Assembly: GCF_024679245.1 (NCBI RefSeq)
Contig: NC_090185.1
Coordinates: forward strand, 22,195,973-22,259,972
Reading direction: 5' to 3'
Source: Pseudorasbora parva
Taxonomy: Eukaryota > Chordata > Actinopteri > Cypriniformes > Gobionidae
DNA: 64,000 nt
Part shown: in pieces, positions 1-12,672 of the stretch
Numbering within the stretch: the first letter of the stretch is position 1
Layout of the letters: every line of letters starts with the position of its first letter
Translations under genes and position numbers: made by a program
The notes under the pieces: generated by a model
Database searches by the model: none
What the model was told of the DNA's origin: nothing
Seen by the model: only the letters and a program-made list of their open reading frames with translations

Positions 1-137
1 CTCAGCTTTTCACTCAGAAATGACATTTTTCATGTTATATTTAATCGAGTCATCTGTATGAATTTCGTTCATATTGCGAGGCACAAATATATTTTAAGAA
101 TGATGGTGACCAAACAATTTTGGTTACCTTTGACACA

Positions 138-233
138 GTATAGACAATTAACACAAAAAACAAAACAAAAATATCTATATTTTGAGAAACGTCTCAGTGT
201 TTTTTTTTTTTTTTTTTTGTTAATTGTCTATAC
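138..233. repeat. Imperfect hairpin with A/T-rich arms
   Basis: A 15-bp motif (gtatagacaattaac) at 138-152 is exactly reverse-complemented at 219-233. The inner flanks add an A-rich run on the left and a run of about 18 T on the right, and a short palindrome (gagaaacgtctc) sits near the centre. This may be a small inverted-repeat element or a diverged terminus pair. The family is not recognised. Confidence 0.55.
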
Positions 234-241
234 CGATGATG

Positions 242-284
242 TATGATTTTCTTTCTATGGAACCATAGAAGAAAGAAAATCATA
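242..284. repeat. Short hairpin, 19-bp arms
   Basis: The sequence at 242-260 pairs with 263-284 apart from a 3-base bulge, leaving a two-base loop. It directly abuts the TTAA-family end that follows and may be part of the same element. Confidence 0.6.
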
Positions 285-336
285 AAGGTTTGGAAGGACA
301 TAAAAAATGATGACAGAATTTGGATCATCTATCACT
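262..336. mobile_element. Right end of a TTAA-flanked non-autonomous element
   Basis: The segment carries the order typical of this family's right end: an A-rich stretch, a cataaaggtttggaaggaca block, then atgatgacagaattt, ending at a TTAA at 337-340. Related ends occur at 8.9-9.0, 29.05-29.1, 32.0 and 41.7 kb in this window. The left half is not visible, so this is a truncated copy. Confidence 0.5.
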
Positions 337-340
337 TTAA

Positions 341-2268
<1,928 letters not shown>

Positions 2269-2842
2269 GAACACATTCACACTTTTTGTTTGTGTCTATG
2301 TCAAAAATGTAAAAAAGACAACAACTTTCTTGTCTCGTCACACCTCATTTAAAGGATTCAATATTTTCAATTCAAAATAACAAAATTACATTTAAAAAGT
2401 TGAATAGTTTGCATCACTGTATGTAACTGTGGGTCGTTAAACCTATACATCGTAAAAGAGTTGTCAAATATTAAATGTTTAGTTACTTAGATCTTACCAT
2501 AAATACACTCTTTTATTACAAAAACTAAAACCATCACGTTAAAATTCACACTCATCTTCAGTAACATTAAGTGCCTTCTTTGATCTGATTGGCCATCCTT
2601 TTGACATTGACAAGTGCTGTTAGACTGCTCAAACAGACCAGACCTGAAATACTGAACAGCATTAAGAAATAACAAATATTGGGCTTTGGTCATTTCCAGT
2701 TATTTGGGGGAATGATGACTTGTCCCCCTCAATGCCTATGGTGGTTACGGCCCTGCCTGAGATAAAGATAACCATGCAATCAAATTTACTCCTGTAGAAA
2801 TTTGATAAGGGCTTTTTATGTACAGTCTAGTCCACTGAAAGA

Positions 2843-3184
2843 CACTGTAAAATATTTTTTTTTTAAAATAGGTTATTTTATCAAAAACCTTTTTTATTTA
2901 AATCAAAAACCTTTATTTAAATATTCTTAAAAGATTTTGTAAGCATATTGGGTAATTGTGTGTTTTATTTCTGATGACGCAGTAAAACATGCCAAATAGT
3001 GCTTTTTATTCTTTATCACATTTTTGTATGTGGTTCAGATATAATAATATTGTGAGTTTCTATTTATTAAATCAATTTACTCCATTGTATCAACTCATAT
3101 TTTTAATTTCAATAAACTCAAAAATTTGAAGGCAACCAGGTTACTTACTTTTTTAAGTTAAACCAACAAAAAATGTTTACAGTG
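2843..3184. mobile_element. Short TIR element, CACTGTAAA family
   Basis: The element begins with cactgtaaa at 2843-2851 and ends with its reverse complement at 3176-3184. The interior is A/T-rich. A second copy with the same interior order (aagattttgtaagcatattg, gatgacgcag, aaggcaaccaggttactta) lies at 19300-19582, which confirms a dispersed family. No coding capacity is seen, so it is a MITE-like element. Confidence 0.75.
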
Positions 3185-3322
3185 TAACACAAATGTGTTC
3201 GGAGTAACACATTGCAATTACGTTACTTCGTTTACACGTTTTCACAAGTACAATATTTTACATTGAATGCCAGTTGCATTGATAAGGGGAGTTATCATCC
3301 CAGTTCTAGTTTTGATGTGTTG

Positions 3323-3323
<1 letters not shown>

Positions 3324-3399
<76 letters not shown>
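3324..3399. repeat. (TA)n microsatellite, 76 bp
   Basis: An uninterrupted TA dinucleotide array. Confidence 0.97.
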
Positions 3400-3400
<1 letters not shown>

Positions 3401-3474
3401 CACGAAAGAACAACACGAACTTTCAGCACATCCATAGAAAAATTTAAAATGTAAAATGCTTTTAAAATGAAAAT

Positions 3475-3816
3475 GGCTCCGTCCGAAATCGCATACTCTC
3501 TTGAGTAGGTACTTATTTATTTTGAATAATTAGTTACCTAACTACTGTGCTTCTATAGTATAAGTGTAATTTGGACATATGCTACATTCGCCATGTTGTC
3601 ATTATCATGTGACCATACCAGTCAGCTATATTAATGTCATTCAAATCCTCTCCTGTGGCCTCATGGGAAAGTAAAGTGTCCATCTTATCTGAATCACAAG
3701 TAGGTCATCCGGGTACTTTTGTCCTACTCTGAGCACTGGAAAATCGGGCATACTTCTTTTGACAAGTACTGTTTTTCGCCTACTATATAGGGAAGTATGC
3801 AATTTCGGATGCAGCC
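3475..3816. mobile_element. Short TIR element (MITE), 342 bp
   Basis: The left end (ggctccgtccgaaatcgcat) and the reverse complement of the right end (ggctgcatccgaaattgcat) agree over about 23 of 26 bases, so these are terminal inverted repeats. The interior has no coding potential. No convincing target duplication was found, so the superfamily is left open. Confidence 0.7.
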
Positions 3817-5040
3817 AATGTCTGCTTTTCCTTAGGCCTACATTTATAAATTCTACCTGCTAGCATACAGTCAGATATGATAAAGTTTTATATAGTGAGC
3901 ATGTATTGTCTGCGATTGATCAGTTGATTTCAAAGACAGTAGTTTTTGTATGGATTTGCCAGGCTGTGATGTTAATTTAAGGATAAAGGCTATTTTAAAA
4001 CGGCAACCAGTCCTTTGAAATACATGTCATGCCCCAGCTGTTTTAATAAGTAATATGGCAGATATCCGAAAAATGCTACGCTTTGTGCCTGACAGGCTGA
4101 TCGTTCTTGCAGGCTCAGTGAGATTAGGGTTAGGGCCTTGTCATCCTGTCAGTCAAAGAGAGGCACTATCTTTCAATAGGCAGAAAATATGTCAGCGTTT
4201 CTGTTTTGAACAAACATTTTGGTTTGGGTGTTCCAAACTCTATGTGGCTCAAATGAGAATTATGCGGCCTTTCTAAGGCATACACATGGTTTATTTCTCT
4301 CTCCAGAAATCAATACACTTGTTCATCACGTAATGTTTGGGCTTTGAATATTTTTAATAGATATCCGAGGTCACTTTCCGTGCGTATATCAATTTCAGAT
4401 AGGACTCGCCATATGAATGCAATCTTTATTATTGATCAGACGGTCAATATCAAACTATCACGGAAAGAGAATGCACAATGACATTAAATACGCAGACTAT
4501 TAGAGCCCTTGGGGTGTTCAAGCATCTACTACCATCTCTGTTTAAAATGAGAACTATTCCTAAGCCAGTATTTGTCACAGAATCAATCAATGTGACACAT
4601 CAATATCTGTAAGTGTGCTTGTATGTGCACTGGCCTTCTATTTTGCAGCCACGTCTTCTCCCTGGAAAAGCTGGATTCTCATTCATATTCTGGCAGAATC
4701 CTCTGGCAGAGAGGCTGCAGTTGCTCTCAGAGCAGGCGTGGTCACATGGGCAAAGGATGAGGGAAGACAAGAAGAGGGTTGGGGGAGGGATGGAGAGGGG
4801 ATGAGATGCTCGAAACGGAAAAGAAACGGACAGGGTCAATAAAGAAGATGGGTTAGGGAAAACAAAGATGGATAGCTGAACGGAAATTCAAGAGGAAAAG
4901 AGGATACAATAGGGCTTCACAATTAATCGAAGAAAAAAAAAACAGCAATCACCTGACCCGATTACCAAATCATAAAGGACATTAAAATGTATTTGATACA
5001 TTTATTTGATCTACTCCAGAGTGAATTGCAGCGGTGGGAT
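3817..5040. other. No recognised gene or repeat
   Basis: Short frames in all phases show no recognisable domain. Overlapping frames on both strands around 4600-4840 lie in a purine-rich patch and are not supported as genes. Confidence 0.5.
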
Positions 5041-5071
5041 AAAAAAAAAAAAAGATATATATATAAACTAT

Positions 5072-5077
<6 letters not shown>

Positions 5078-5155
<78 letters not shown>
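5078..5155. repeat. (TA)n microsatellite
   Basis: A pure TA array follows an A-rich run at 5041-5053. A second short TA run lies at 5214-5237, just before the Tc1-like element. Confidence 0.95.
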
Positions 5156-5158
<3 letters not shown>

Positions 5159-5479
5159 AGCTCATTATCCAGTGTTTTCAGTGTCTCGCAGTGACTTGGT
5201 TCACATTAAAAATATTATATATATATATATATATATTATATGCACAACTTACATAAAATGAGGGAACTAGTTACAACCCCGAATCCAAAAAAGTTGGGAC
5301 ACTGTACAACTTGTGAATAAAAACAGAATGCAATGATGTGGAACTTTCAAATTTCAATATTTTATTCAGAATACAACATAGATGACTGTCAAATTTTTAA
5401 ACTGAGAAAATGTATCATTTTAAGGAAACAATAAGTTAATTTTAAATTTCATGCATATCTTAAAAAAGTTGGGAAAAGG

Positions 5480-6009
5480 TAGCCCTGGAAATCTAGACGC
5501 ACCCTAGCGGCAGCAAATCTAATCTTCTGCGAGTGTCGTCTAGCAACTCTCAATACCCTTCTGAGCTGTAAAAACTAAACTCTGGTCAGGCCAATCACAT
5601 AGAGTATAGAGTCGATGGGCAGGCGGGGCTTAACATAATGACGGCCGAGTTGCGCTTGCGTATTACTACTAAACACAGAAGCTGGTGAAAGGCGGTCTTT
5701 CGAATCAGCTTTGACCGCGACTCTGGAAGACTTGGAGTTAAGCTTTTCTCTGAGAAAAGAACAAAGAACGGCACTGAAGTCATTCTTAAAAAGGGAAGAT
5801 GTGTTCAGAGTTTTGCCGACCGGATACGGCGAAAGTTTGATCTGTCAACTAGCTCCACTTTACCTTCGTTGCTCTGGTTGGTTGTAGCGCTATCCTATTG
5901 TGTGCAGAGGGAGTTTGAAAGACAACCGTTTATCCCGCCCCTCTGATTGAGCTGTCAATGGTGAGTTTCCAGACCAAACATCTTGATGTGGGTCTGGCTT
6001 GTCAGGCTA
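5480..6009. mobile_element. 530-bp non-autonomous DNA element nested in the Tc1
   Basis: The insert is flanked by an exact 9-bp duplication, gggaaaagg, at 5471-5479 and 6010-6018. Its ends are imperfect inverted repeats: tagccctggaaatctagac against tagcctgacaagccagac read from the right. A sub-terminal hairpin (ccagacc...ggtctgg) lies inside the right end. No transposase frame is present. A 9-bp duplication suggests a Mutator-like source, but an 8-bp hAT-type reading is possible if one terminal G belongs to the element. Confidence 0.8.
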
Positions 6010-6024
6010 GGGAAAAGGCCATGT

Positions 6025-6891
6025 TTACCACTGTGTGGCATCCGCTATCATCAAGCTTAGGAATATGAATGTTGTCCTATTCTTATTACAGGCTTCTAGT
6101 TGCTCAACTGTCTTATGTCTTCTTTGTCGCATCTTCCTCTTTATAATGCGCCAAATGTTTTCTATGGGTGAAAGATCTGGACTGCAGGCTGGCCATTTCA
6201 GTACCCGGATCTTTCTTGTATGCAGCCATGATGTTATAATTGATGCAGTATGTGGTCTGACATTGTCATGTTGGAAAATCCATGGTCTTCCCTGAAAGGG
6301 ACGATGTCTGGATCATATGTTGAGAAAATGTTGTTCTAGAACTTGGATATATCTTGGGTTGTCCTTGTCCTCTTCAGTCCAGATGACATGGTGTCCCAGT
6401 TTTCCAAAAAGAACTTCACATTTTGATACGTCTGACCACAGAACAGTTTTTCCCTTTGCCACAGTCCATTTTAAATGAGCCTTGGTCAAGAGAAAACGCT
6501 TGAGCTTCTGGATCATGTTTAGATATGGCTTCTTGTTTAACCTATAGAGGTTTAGCTGGCAACAGCGAATGGCATGGTGGATTGTGTTCACCGACCATGT
6601 TTTCTGGAAGTATTCCTGAGCCCATGTTGTGATTTCCATTACAGTATCATTCCTGTATGTGATGCAGTGCCGTCTAAGGGCACAAAGATCACAGGCATCC
6701 AGTATGGGTTTTCTGCCATGACCCTTTCGCACAGATATTGTTCCAGATTCTCTGAATGTTTGGATGATATTATGCACTGTAGATGATGATAACTTCAAAC
6801 TTTTTACATTTTTTCTCTGAGAAACTCCTTTCTGATATTGCTCCACTATTTTTCGCCACAGCATTGGGGGAATTGGTGATCCTCTGCCCAT
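6025..6891 (-). pseudogene. Tc1-like transposase, broken
   Basis: The ATG at 6891 opens 192 codons with an N-terminal helix-turn-helix region (IVEQYQKGVSQRKNV and VHNIIQTFRESGTI) and a basic GRKP linker. These are followed by the start of the DDE nuclease: LWSDVSKCEVLFG holds the first Asp and VIWTEEDKDNPRY follows it. A TGA at 6313-6315 interrupts the frame. Beyond it, the same frame continues with QHDNVRPHTA (second Asp) and SPDLSPIENIW (Glu). Thirty-four residues separate Asp and Glu, as in DD34E Tc1 proteins. After KTVEQLEAC the C-terminus has lost roughly 30 residues by deletion, and it stops at 6025-6027 beside the nested insert. Intact relatives are about 340 residues. It is not functional. 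Confidence 0.88.
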
Positions 6892-7158
6892 CTTGACTTC
6901 TGAGAGACACTGCCACTCTGAGGGGCTCTTTTTATACTCAATTATGTTGCCAATTGACCTAATAAATTGCTATTTGAAAAATCCAAAATGAGCCAATATT
7001 TGGCATGACATTTCAAAATGTCTCACTTTCAACATTAGATATGTTATATATATTCTAATGTGAATAAAATAGAAGTTTATGAGATTTGTAAATTATTGCA
7101 TTCCTTTTTTTATTCACAATTTGTACAGTGTCCAAACTTTTTTGGAATCGGGTTTGTA

Positions 7159-7955
7159 GTAAAACATGCTGAAGTATTGGGAAATTGTTCATTGTGGACA
7201 ACATATTTGAGGATTATGGATTGTGGATATTTCAAGTGTGTATTTCAACATTATGATGTCCAGAAATCAATTTCAATAGTGCATTCTTCTTTCATATCGT
7301 TTCTTTCCTCATCAAATTTGAATATGCTCATCAATATTTGAATATCAATAGCAGGGGCGCTTTGTGTGTTCACCCGAACGTATGGAGAGTCTACGCAATG
7401 GCGTTAAGCGATAGATTGAAGCATTCGTCTTTGTGAAGACTGTGCACAAGCCACATGAGAACACTGTATCCGCACCACTGATAACAGCCGCGACAAGCGC
7501 TCAGCATGATATCAAAAACAACATATTTCAGCACCAGATTGCCTCTTATTTAACAAATGAACTAAATAATTGTCTGCTAGTTAATTGGAGATATTTTGTT
7601 TGTATTAGTAAGGTACATCCGTGCCACAAGATGTTTCGAAAAGTGGTGGGGACAATATCGACCCTGGCAAAATGTTTTGGGGACATATCCCACCCATCCC
7701 ACCTGCAGATTCTGCCTAGACATAAGCCACTGTCTGTGCGTGTATGTGAATAGACATATTTTTTTCTAAGATGCCACTCGTCATGTTGAATATTTACAGC
7801 ACAGTTGCACCAGCCAAGCAACTTCTATTGAGCTGAATGGGAATGTTATCAGATAGCTTTCTCCAGTTGTTCGATACCTCTTTGTTTGGATCTAATGGGC
7901 AATGGGAGCGTCGCACTAACCTCCAGTTCAGGCTAGTGCACCATTAAGGCCCGAA
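7159..7955. other. No recognised gene or repeat
   Basis: Mixed-composition sequence. The part near 7630-7720 (gtggggacaatatcgacc...) resembles a fragment of a diverged repeat, but no boundaries were found. Confidence 0.4.
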
Positions 7956-7959
7956 CGAC

Positions 7960-8500
7960 TTGTTCTGTGTTTCTCTCTCTATTTTCCATCTCTTCCCCCT
8001 CTCTCCTACTCGCTCTCCCCCTCCCGTCGGCTGTCAGAGAGATGTGTGTGGGCAGCATTGTGATAGGAATAGATGTTCCCCTAAGCGAGACCTGCAAAAG
8101 CCATTTGAAATCTGCTTGATGGAGAACAGTAGGTAAGAGAGTGGGCTGCTTGCTTTTCTGCTCTCTCTCCCTCTCTCTTTATCGCTCTCTTTCGCTCTCT
8201 CTCCCCCCTCTGTCTGTTGTTCCCTCCTGTTCCCCCTCTCCCACCTCTTTTTCTTTCTTTCACTGTCCTCTTTTTCACCCTCTCTCTCCTCCTTGCGTTC
8301 TGCCACTTAAAGCGTACCTCCATCTCAGGTGGCACTTCCCCCTCCGCCACACCAATGGTTTGCCCTTTCTCTGTCTATCACACACACACCCCACCTCCTC
8401 TTTTCTCATCTGTTTTTCTTTCACTTTCTTTTCTTTTTTATCTGGGCACGCATTCCTTTCCACCCACACTCGACATACTCTCTAAATGATTCCAAGTGTC
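7960..8500. repeat. Pyrimidine-rich low-complexity block
   Basis: The + strand is dominated by C and T in three segments (about 7960-8030, 8155-8300 and 8395-8470) made of ctctctccct and tttctttc runs. A mixed segment at 8035-8145 separates the first two. The purine-only complement produces overlapping Arg/Glu/Lys-rich frames on the minus strand, which are not genes. Confidence 0.8.
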
Positions 8501-8738
8501 TGGGCCCCAAGCCTCCTCGAACAGACGTGCATACACATACACACACAATGCTTAAAAGAAAAATAAATGGGCTCACAAAGCCTTTTTCTAGTATTAACCC
8601 TATTTACTACAATGATTTGCCTCACACCATTTGTTCAGAACTGATGATACTGCCTAGAGGAACATTTAGTTGCTCCTTATAGCTCAAGAGACTTAATGGG
8701 TTCTTGGTTGTTTTATTCAACTTTCTTTAACTTCTTAA

Positions 8739-8751
8739 AGGGTAGATCACA

Positions 8752-8831
<80 letters not shown>

Positions 8832-9017
8832 TCTGTTACTATGTACTAATTTACATTTGACTCAATATTGGACCCAATTAACTTTCATTGTGTGAACAAC
8901 AAAAAACATTTTCCAAATGATCTTTTGTGTCCCACAGATGGAAAAAAAGTCATATAGGTTTGGAAGGACATGATGTTGAGTGAATGATAAGTTTTCATTT
9001 GTGTGTGTACTATCCCT
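8739..9017. mobile_element. TTAA-flanked non-autonomous element containing (AT)n
   Basis: TTAA lies on both sides (8735-8738 and 9018-9021). The ends are inverted: agggtagatcac on the left and agggatagtacac read from the right. The interior carries a (AT)n array at 8755-8817 followed by ATA repeats to 8830. The right half shows the familiar cataggtttggaaggacatg block of this family. Confidence 0.8.
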
Positions 9018-9021
9018 TTAA

Positions 9022-9131
9022 CGTGGAGTTACCAATGGTCAGATCATGGGTTCGATTTCTTGGGAGCACACTTGCTGATGAAATTTATAGCTTGAATGCA
9101 CTGGTAAAAGCGGCTGCAAAATGCATAAGTG
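9022..9131 (+). repeat. tRNA-derived SINE relic
   Basis: An RNA polymerase III B-box-like motif (gggttcgatttc) at about 9049-9060 is followed by a tail resembling the common fish SINE tail (aatgcactggtaaaagcggc, then ctgcaaaatgcataag). The 5' tRNA-like part is shortened. It abuts the right TTAA of the preceding element. Confidence 0.6.
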
Positions 9132-9275
9132 TATTATGTTCCCTGTTAGGTTTTTGATTATGTTAGCTATGTTTAGTTGCTTTCATGGCGATCTAGGTTA
9201 AGGCCTGTTTGCCTGTTTCTTTCTAAACCAAATTATCTGTGCTACCCACATTCATTTATATTTTGTTTTGCTTAA

Positions 9276-10018
9276 AGGGATAGTTCACCCAAAAATGAAA
9301 ATCTGTCATTAATTACTCATGTCATTCCAAACCCATTAGACTTTCATTCATCTTCGGAACACAAATGAAGATATTTTTGATGAAATCTGAGAGCTTTCTG
9401 TCCCATTTCTGACACATTGATGCTTCATAAAGATCATAAAACTAATCCATATAAATTGAGCAGTCTAGTCCAAATTTTCTAAAGAGACAAACAATCACTT
9501 TATATGATGAACAGATTTAATTCAAGTTTTAATTCACATATAAACACTGATCAGCGAACATAAACAGAAGCTCAACCCTGCTTAAGTTCAGAATAAATCT
9601 CTTGCAGAAGCTCAAACATGCTACGTAACATGACAATGAACCTCATTGGCCCTTGTGGAAGCTCAAACATGCTGCATAACACAAGAACGAACCTCATTGG
9701 CTCTTGCGAAAGCTCAATTTTGCTGTTTAACACAAGAATAAACCTCATTGGTTCTTGTGGAAGCTCAAATGTGCTGCGTAGCACAAGAATGAACCTCATT
9801 GGCTCTTGCTGAAGCTCAAATGTTCTGCATTACACAAGAGTGAACCTCATTGGTTCTTGCAGAAGGTCAAATGTGCTGCGTAACACAAGAGTGAACCTTA
9901 TTGGTTCTTGCAGAAGGTCAAATGTGCTGCGTAACACAAGAGTGTACCTCATTGGTTCTTGCAAAAGGTCAAATGTGCTGCGTAACACAAGAGTGAACCT
10001 TATTGGTTCTTGCAGAAG
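9276..10018. mobile_element. Left arm of a fold-back element with its minisatellite
   Basis: The element starts after TTAA at 9272-9275 with agggatagttcacccaaaaa. Its first 310 bp match, with divergence, the left arm of the element at 27209-29107, including catataaacac and aaacagaagctcaa just before the repeats. The 51-bp minisatellite follows, but the mirror-image right arm present in the other copy is missing. The sequence leaves the array at 10018 into agaaggcacgcccttc. Confidence 0.75.
9596..10018. repeat. 51-bp minisatellite, about 8 units
   Basis: The units share gctgcgtaacacaagagtga followed by acctcattggttcttgcaga. The first four are the most diverged from each other and the last four are nearly identical. 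The same unit makes up the longer array at 27.53-28.58 kb. Short open frames on both strands (63-83 residues) follow from 51 being a multiple of three and are not genes. Confidence 0.93.
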
Positions 10019-10198
10019 GCACGCCCTTCTATGGTAAACTTGAGAAACGCCCATCAACGCACAAATGAGGGGAAGCATCGCAACATCGCACTTCAGTCAT
10101 TTCACAAAAGTGGATCTCCACGGTTACGGTTTTGGGACTGCATGAGGGTGATTAATTGGACTCCAGTTTTATCAGTGCGCATCATTGTCTTTGCTTAA

Positions 10199-10355
10199 CG
10201 GTTAGTTCACCCAAAAAATTCAATTCTGTCAATGTCGTTCGACACCTGTAAGACCTCCGTTAATCTTAAACTGTGTTCCAAAGATGAACATGTGTCGAAT
10301 GGCTTTAGGGTAAGTAATTATTGATAGAATGTTCATTTTTGGGTGAACTAACCCT
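10199..10355. mobile_element. 157-bp TTAA-flanked MITE
   Basis: TTAA flanks both sides (10195-10198 and 10356-10359). The left end is cggttagttcacccaaaaa and the right end, read inwards, is agggttagttcacccaaaaa. The interior keeps the family landmarks cctgtaagacctccgttaat and gttccaaagatgaac. Confidence 0.85.
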
Positions 10356-10389
10356 TTAATGCTTTGAACATGCTAAACTAATTATTTTC

Positions 10390-10841
10390 CTGTTTCGTTT
10401 TCTCGGGACGCCTATGCCGAGGTAACTAGAGTCCGTCAGGTCCAGTTTGGATCCAGCCTCTTATGAAGACTTCAGATGACCAATCACCTGTGAAGAGATG
10501 CTTCAAACTCCTGCGAGGACTTCAGATGATGCAGCTATGCATTACCACACATCCATGCTTAATTTTCTATACCCTAATCATGGTTGACAACATGTATTCT
10601 TATTTCACAGAGTTATTTCCCATTGTTTATGCCTTTGTTTTTTACATTGATTAATAATACATTGTTAGCTAACTGTGATTTTGTATATGTACATTTCCAG
10701 AATCCATAACTTGGACACAGTCTCCTTTGATAACAAATCACTTTAAATTGTAATGTAGATGCATGCATTTTCTGTGAAGCTGCTTTGAAATGATATGTAT
10801 TGTGAAAAGCACTATACAAATAAATGTGAATTTAATTGATG
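10390..10841 (+). repeat. Retroposon with L2-like tail
   Basis: The 3' part reads gaagctgctttgaaatgata, then tattgtgaaaagcactatac and aaataaatgtgaatttaatt. I recognise this as a widespread fish retroposon tail related to L2-clade LINEs. Upstream, gacgcctatgccgaggtaac and cttatgaagacttcagatga look like the body of the same retroposon. No intact reading frame is present. The 5' limit is approximate. Confidence 0.5.
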
Positions 10842-10842
10842 A

Positions 10843-10868
10843 GTTTTCCTTTTGGGGTGAACAATCTC
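10843..10868. mobile_element. Right terminus of a TTAA-family element
   Basis: Read from the right, the end is agagattgttcaccccaaaa, bounded by TTAA at 10869-10872. Only the terminus is visible. The retroposon tail ends immediately to the left, so the retroposon may have inserted into this element. Confidence 0.5.
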
Positions 10869-11151
10869 TTTAAGAGCATTTTTGATGTTTAACATTTTCT
10901 CAAATGTTCCTCCTAAATTTCCTTAGGAAACATAAAGTAGAGATTATTATTTTATATGCTATTTTTGGTGAGATTATCTTTTTATTAGGATCAAAAATTA
11001 TTATAACTAAATGTAGACTGCTTAGCTCAGATAATTTGGCTGAGTTCATACTGAAATCTTATTGGGTGCAAATCAGAGCGCAATGAGACATCACGGAGAT
11101 CTCTTTTGAAACACATTTTTGATTACTATTTTTGTCAGAACCAAGGAATTT

Positions 11152-11168
11152 GGGGGGGGGGGGGGGGG
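11152..11168. repeat. Poly-G run, 17 bp
   Basis: An uninterrupted run of G that directly precedes the repeat-like block starting near 11170. It is a potential four-stranded or assembly-error site. Confidence 0.95.
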
Positions 11169-11169
11169 T

Positions 11170-12235
11170 GAAACACTCAGTTTCAGTCAATCTCATGTCA
11201 ATCTTGAGTACCTATAGAGTAGTATTGCATCCTTCATATCTCCGAAAAGTCTTTAGTTTTATTATATTTATAAAAGAAATATAGGCTGTACCGAGTCTTT
11301 CCCGAAAAAAACGAGCGCCTGGAGGCGTATCGAGTGGGCGGAGCTAAAGAACGACGAGCGCGTAGCTACTGCACGAGAGCTTCTGAAATTTGACATCCTC
11401 AAGCGTGGAGATGAAAACGTTACCCTAAATAAACCATGGCTATCAGTTGATCCAGAATCAGATCCAGAGGCTGAAATAAATTGAACAGGAGAAACAGCAA
11501 CAGCAGGACGTCCGTCTCTGTGGTATGTACTGTATTTAGTGGCCTGTCAACATTTGTGTGTGTTTACTCGCAGTTTATGAGGACATGATTCGGTTTATGG
11601 ACTTTTGTATGCGACTAAACATTAGTAGTAGCAAGCAAAATGGTTTTGCACGTCAGACTAGTGTAACGTTATACAGAACAACAATGGAGTAACCGTTAGC
11701 GCATTTGAATGACGAAGCAAGCGATCGTGTTGTTTACTGATGTTTACTCACGTGAGGATAGCCAACAGCACAGACATTTGAAGCAGTTTTACTCACCGCC
11801 TGCTTCCAAAGCACGACCGTGAACCTTTATCGTTGGGACAGCTCCATCAAAAACACACTTCTTTGGTAAGTTAACTGTTGATTTCGTGAAGTCCTGACAG
11901 CAGTGACTGTGGAGATCCACTTTTGCGACCGAAGCGTATGTTGTGACGCTTCCCGTCATTTCTGCGTTCAAATCGGTTCAAATGCAGCGCTGCCTTCCCA
12001 GAATGCTGTGCTGAAGTGTTGAAATCGCTTGATGTCACCCATAGGAATAAAGTGGAGCGTTTCCTTTCCGGGAGAAGAGCCTGTACGGCCCATACAAGGA
12101 CCTTCCGCTCTATCGACGTCAAGCCGACCCATACTTGAAAAAAAAAACTCCAAAACTTGTGAGAAACCGGAAGGAGTATTTTTGATACGGAAATACTCCA
12201 TCAAACATCCAACTTAGTTTTTGAAACTGTCTATG
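11170..12235. mobile_element. Probable DNA-transposon-derived block, about 1.07 kb
   Basis: The block resembles an abundant cyprinid repeat that I recall without a name. Landmarks are atctcatgtcaatcttgagt, gtgggcggagctaaagaacg, cagactagtgtaacgttata and ggaaatactccatcaaacat. The ends share a short inverted gtttca/tgaaac motif only. The minus strand has frames of 60-83 residues with no recognised domain. The assignment is from memory and the boundaries are approximate. Confidence 0.4.
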
Positions 12236-12299
12236 TTTAGGATGGGAATCCAAGTCTTTAACAGTGTAAAAAGCTCAGTATGCATGAAACAGCATTTCA

Positions 12300-12358
12300 C
12301 CCCCCCCCCCCCCCAAGCAAGTGTCAATTTGCTCTCCGTTTAAAGAAAGAGAACAAAA

Positions 12359-12391
<33 letters not shown>
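12300..12391. repeat. Poly-C run and (CT)n microsatellite
   Basis: Fifteen C residues at 12300-12314 and a (TC)n array at 12361-12391 are separated by 46 bp of ordinary sequence. Confidence 0.95.
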
Positions 12392-12396
<5 letters not shown>

Positions 12397-12672
12397 TTAC
12401 AGGTGAAAAAACCCCCGAGGACAGTGATTGAAAGGACACTCCCAGAAACCTTCCACAGCCCTGTCTCCGTTTAATGAGGTCTCTACAGGTCATAGCAACT
12501 TACGGCTACATTTTAGAAATCCTGTTTTGGGGCATTTTATTTTTAGCGAGAGTGGAGATATAAGAGGAAACACTGGAGTGAAGACGAAGAACAGGAACAA
12601 GACACAGAATTCAAACCCACATCAGGGGCATCTGTGCCAAACGCTATATAGGCTAATAAAATGCAGTGGCTA

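Larger units (their letters stand above)
5274..7156 (-). mobile_element. Tc1/mariner transposon, interrupted and inactive
   Basis: The element is bounded by TA on both sides (5272-5273 and 7157-7158). Its long terminal inverted repeats start caaccccgaatccaaaaaag on the left and, read from the right end, caaacccgattccaaaaaag, and remain similar for well over 100 bp. Without the nested 530-bp insert and its duplicated 9 bp, the element would be about 1.34 kb. It contains a transposase relic on the minus strand. The arrangement matches a common fish Tc1-like family. Terminal mutations and a stop codon show that it is old. Confidence 0.9.

Noticed and set aside
8034..8682. Overlapping Ser/Leu/Pro-rich + frames and Arg/Glu/Lys-rich - frames
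   Set aside because: They are caused by the pyrimidine-rich low-complexity block, with several overlapping frames and none with a domain.
9572..10078. Small repeat proteins on both strands
   Set aside because: Same cause as the larger array: tandem 51-bp units without stops.
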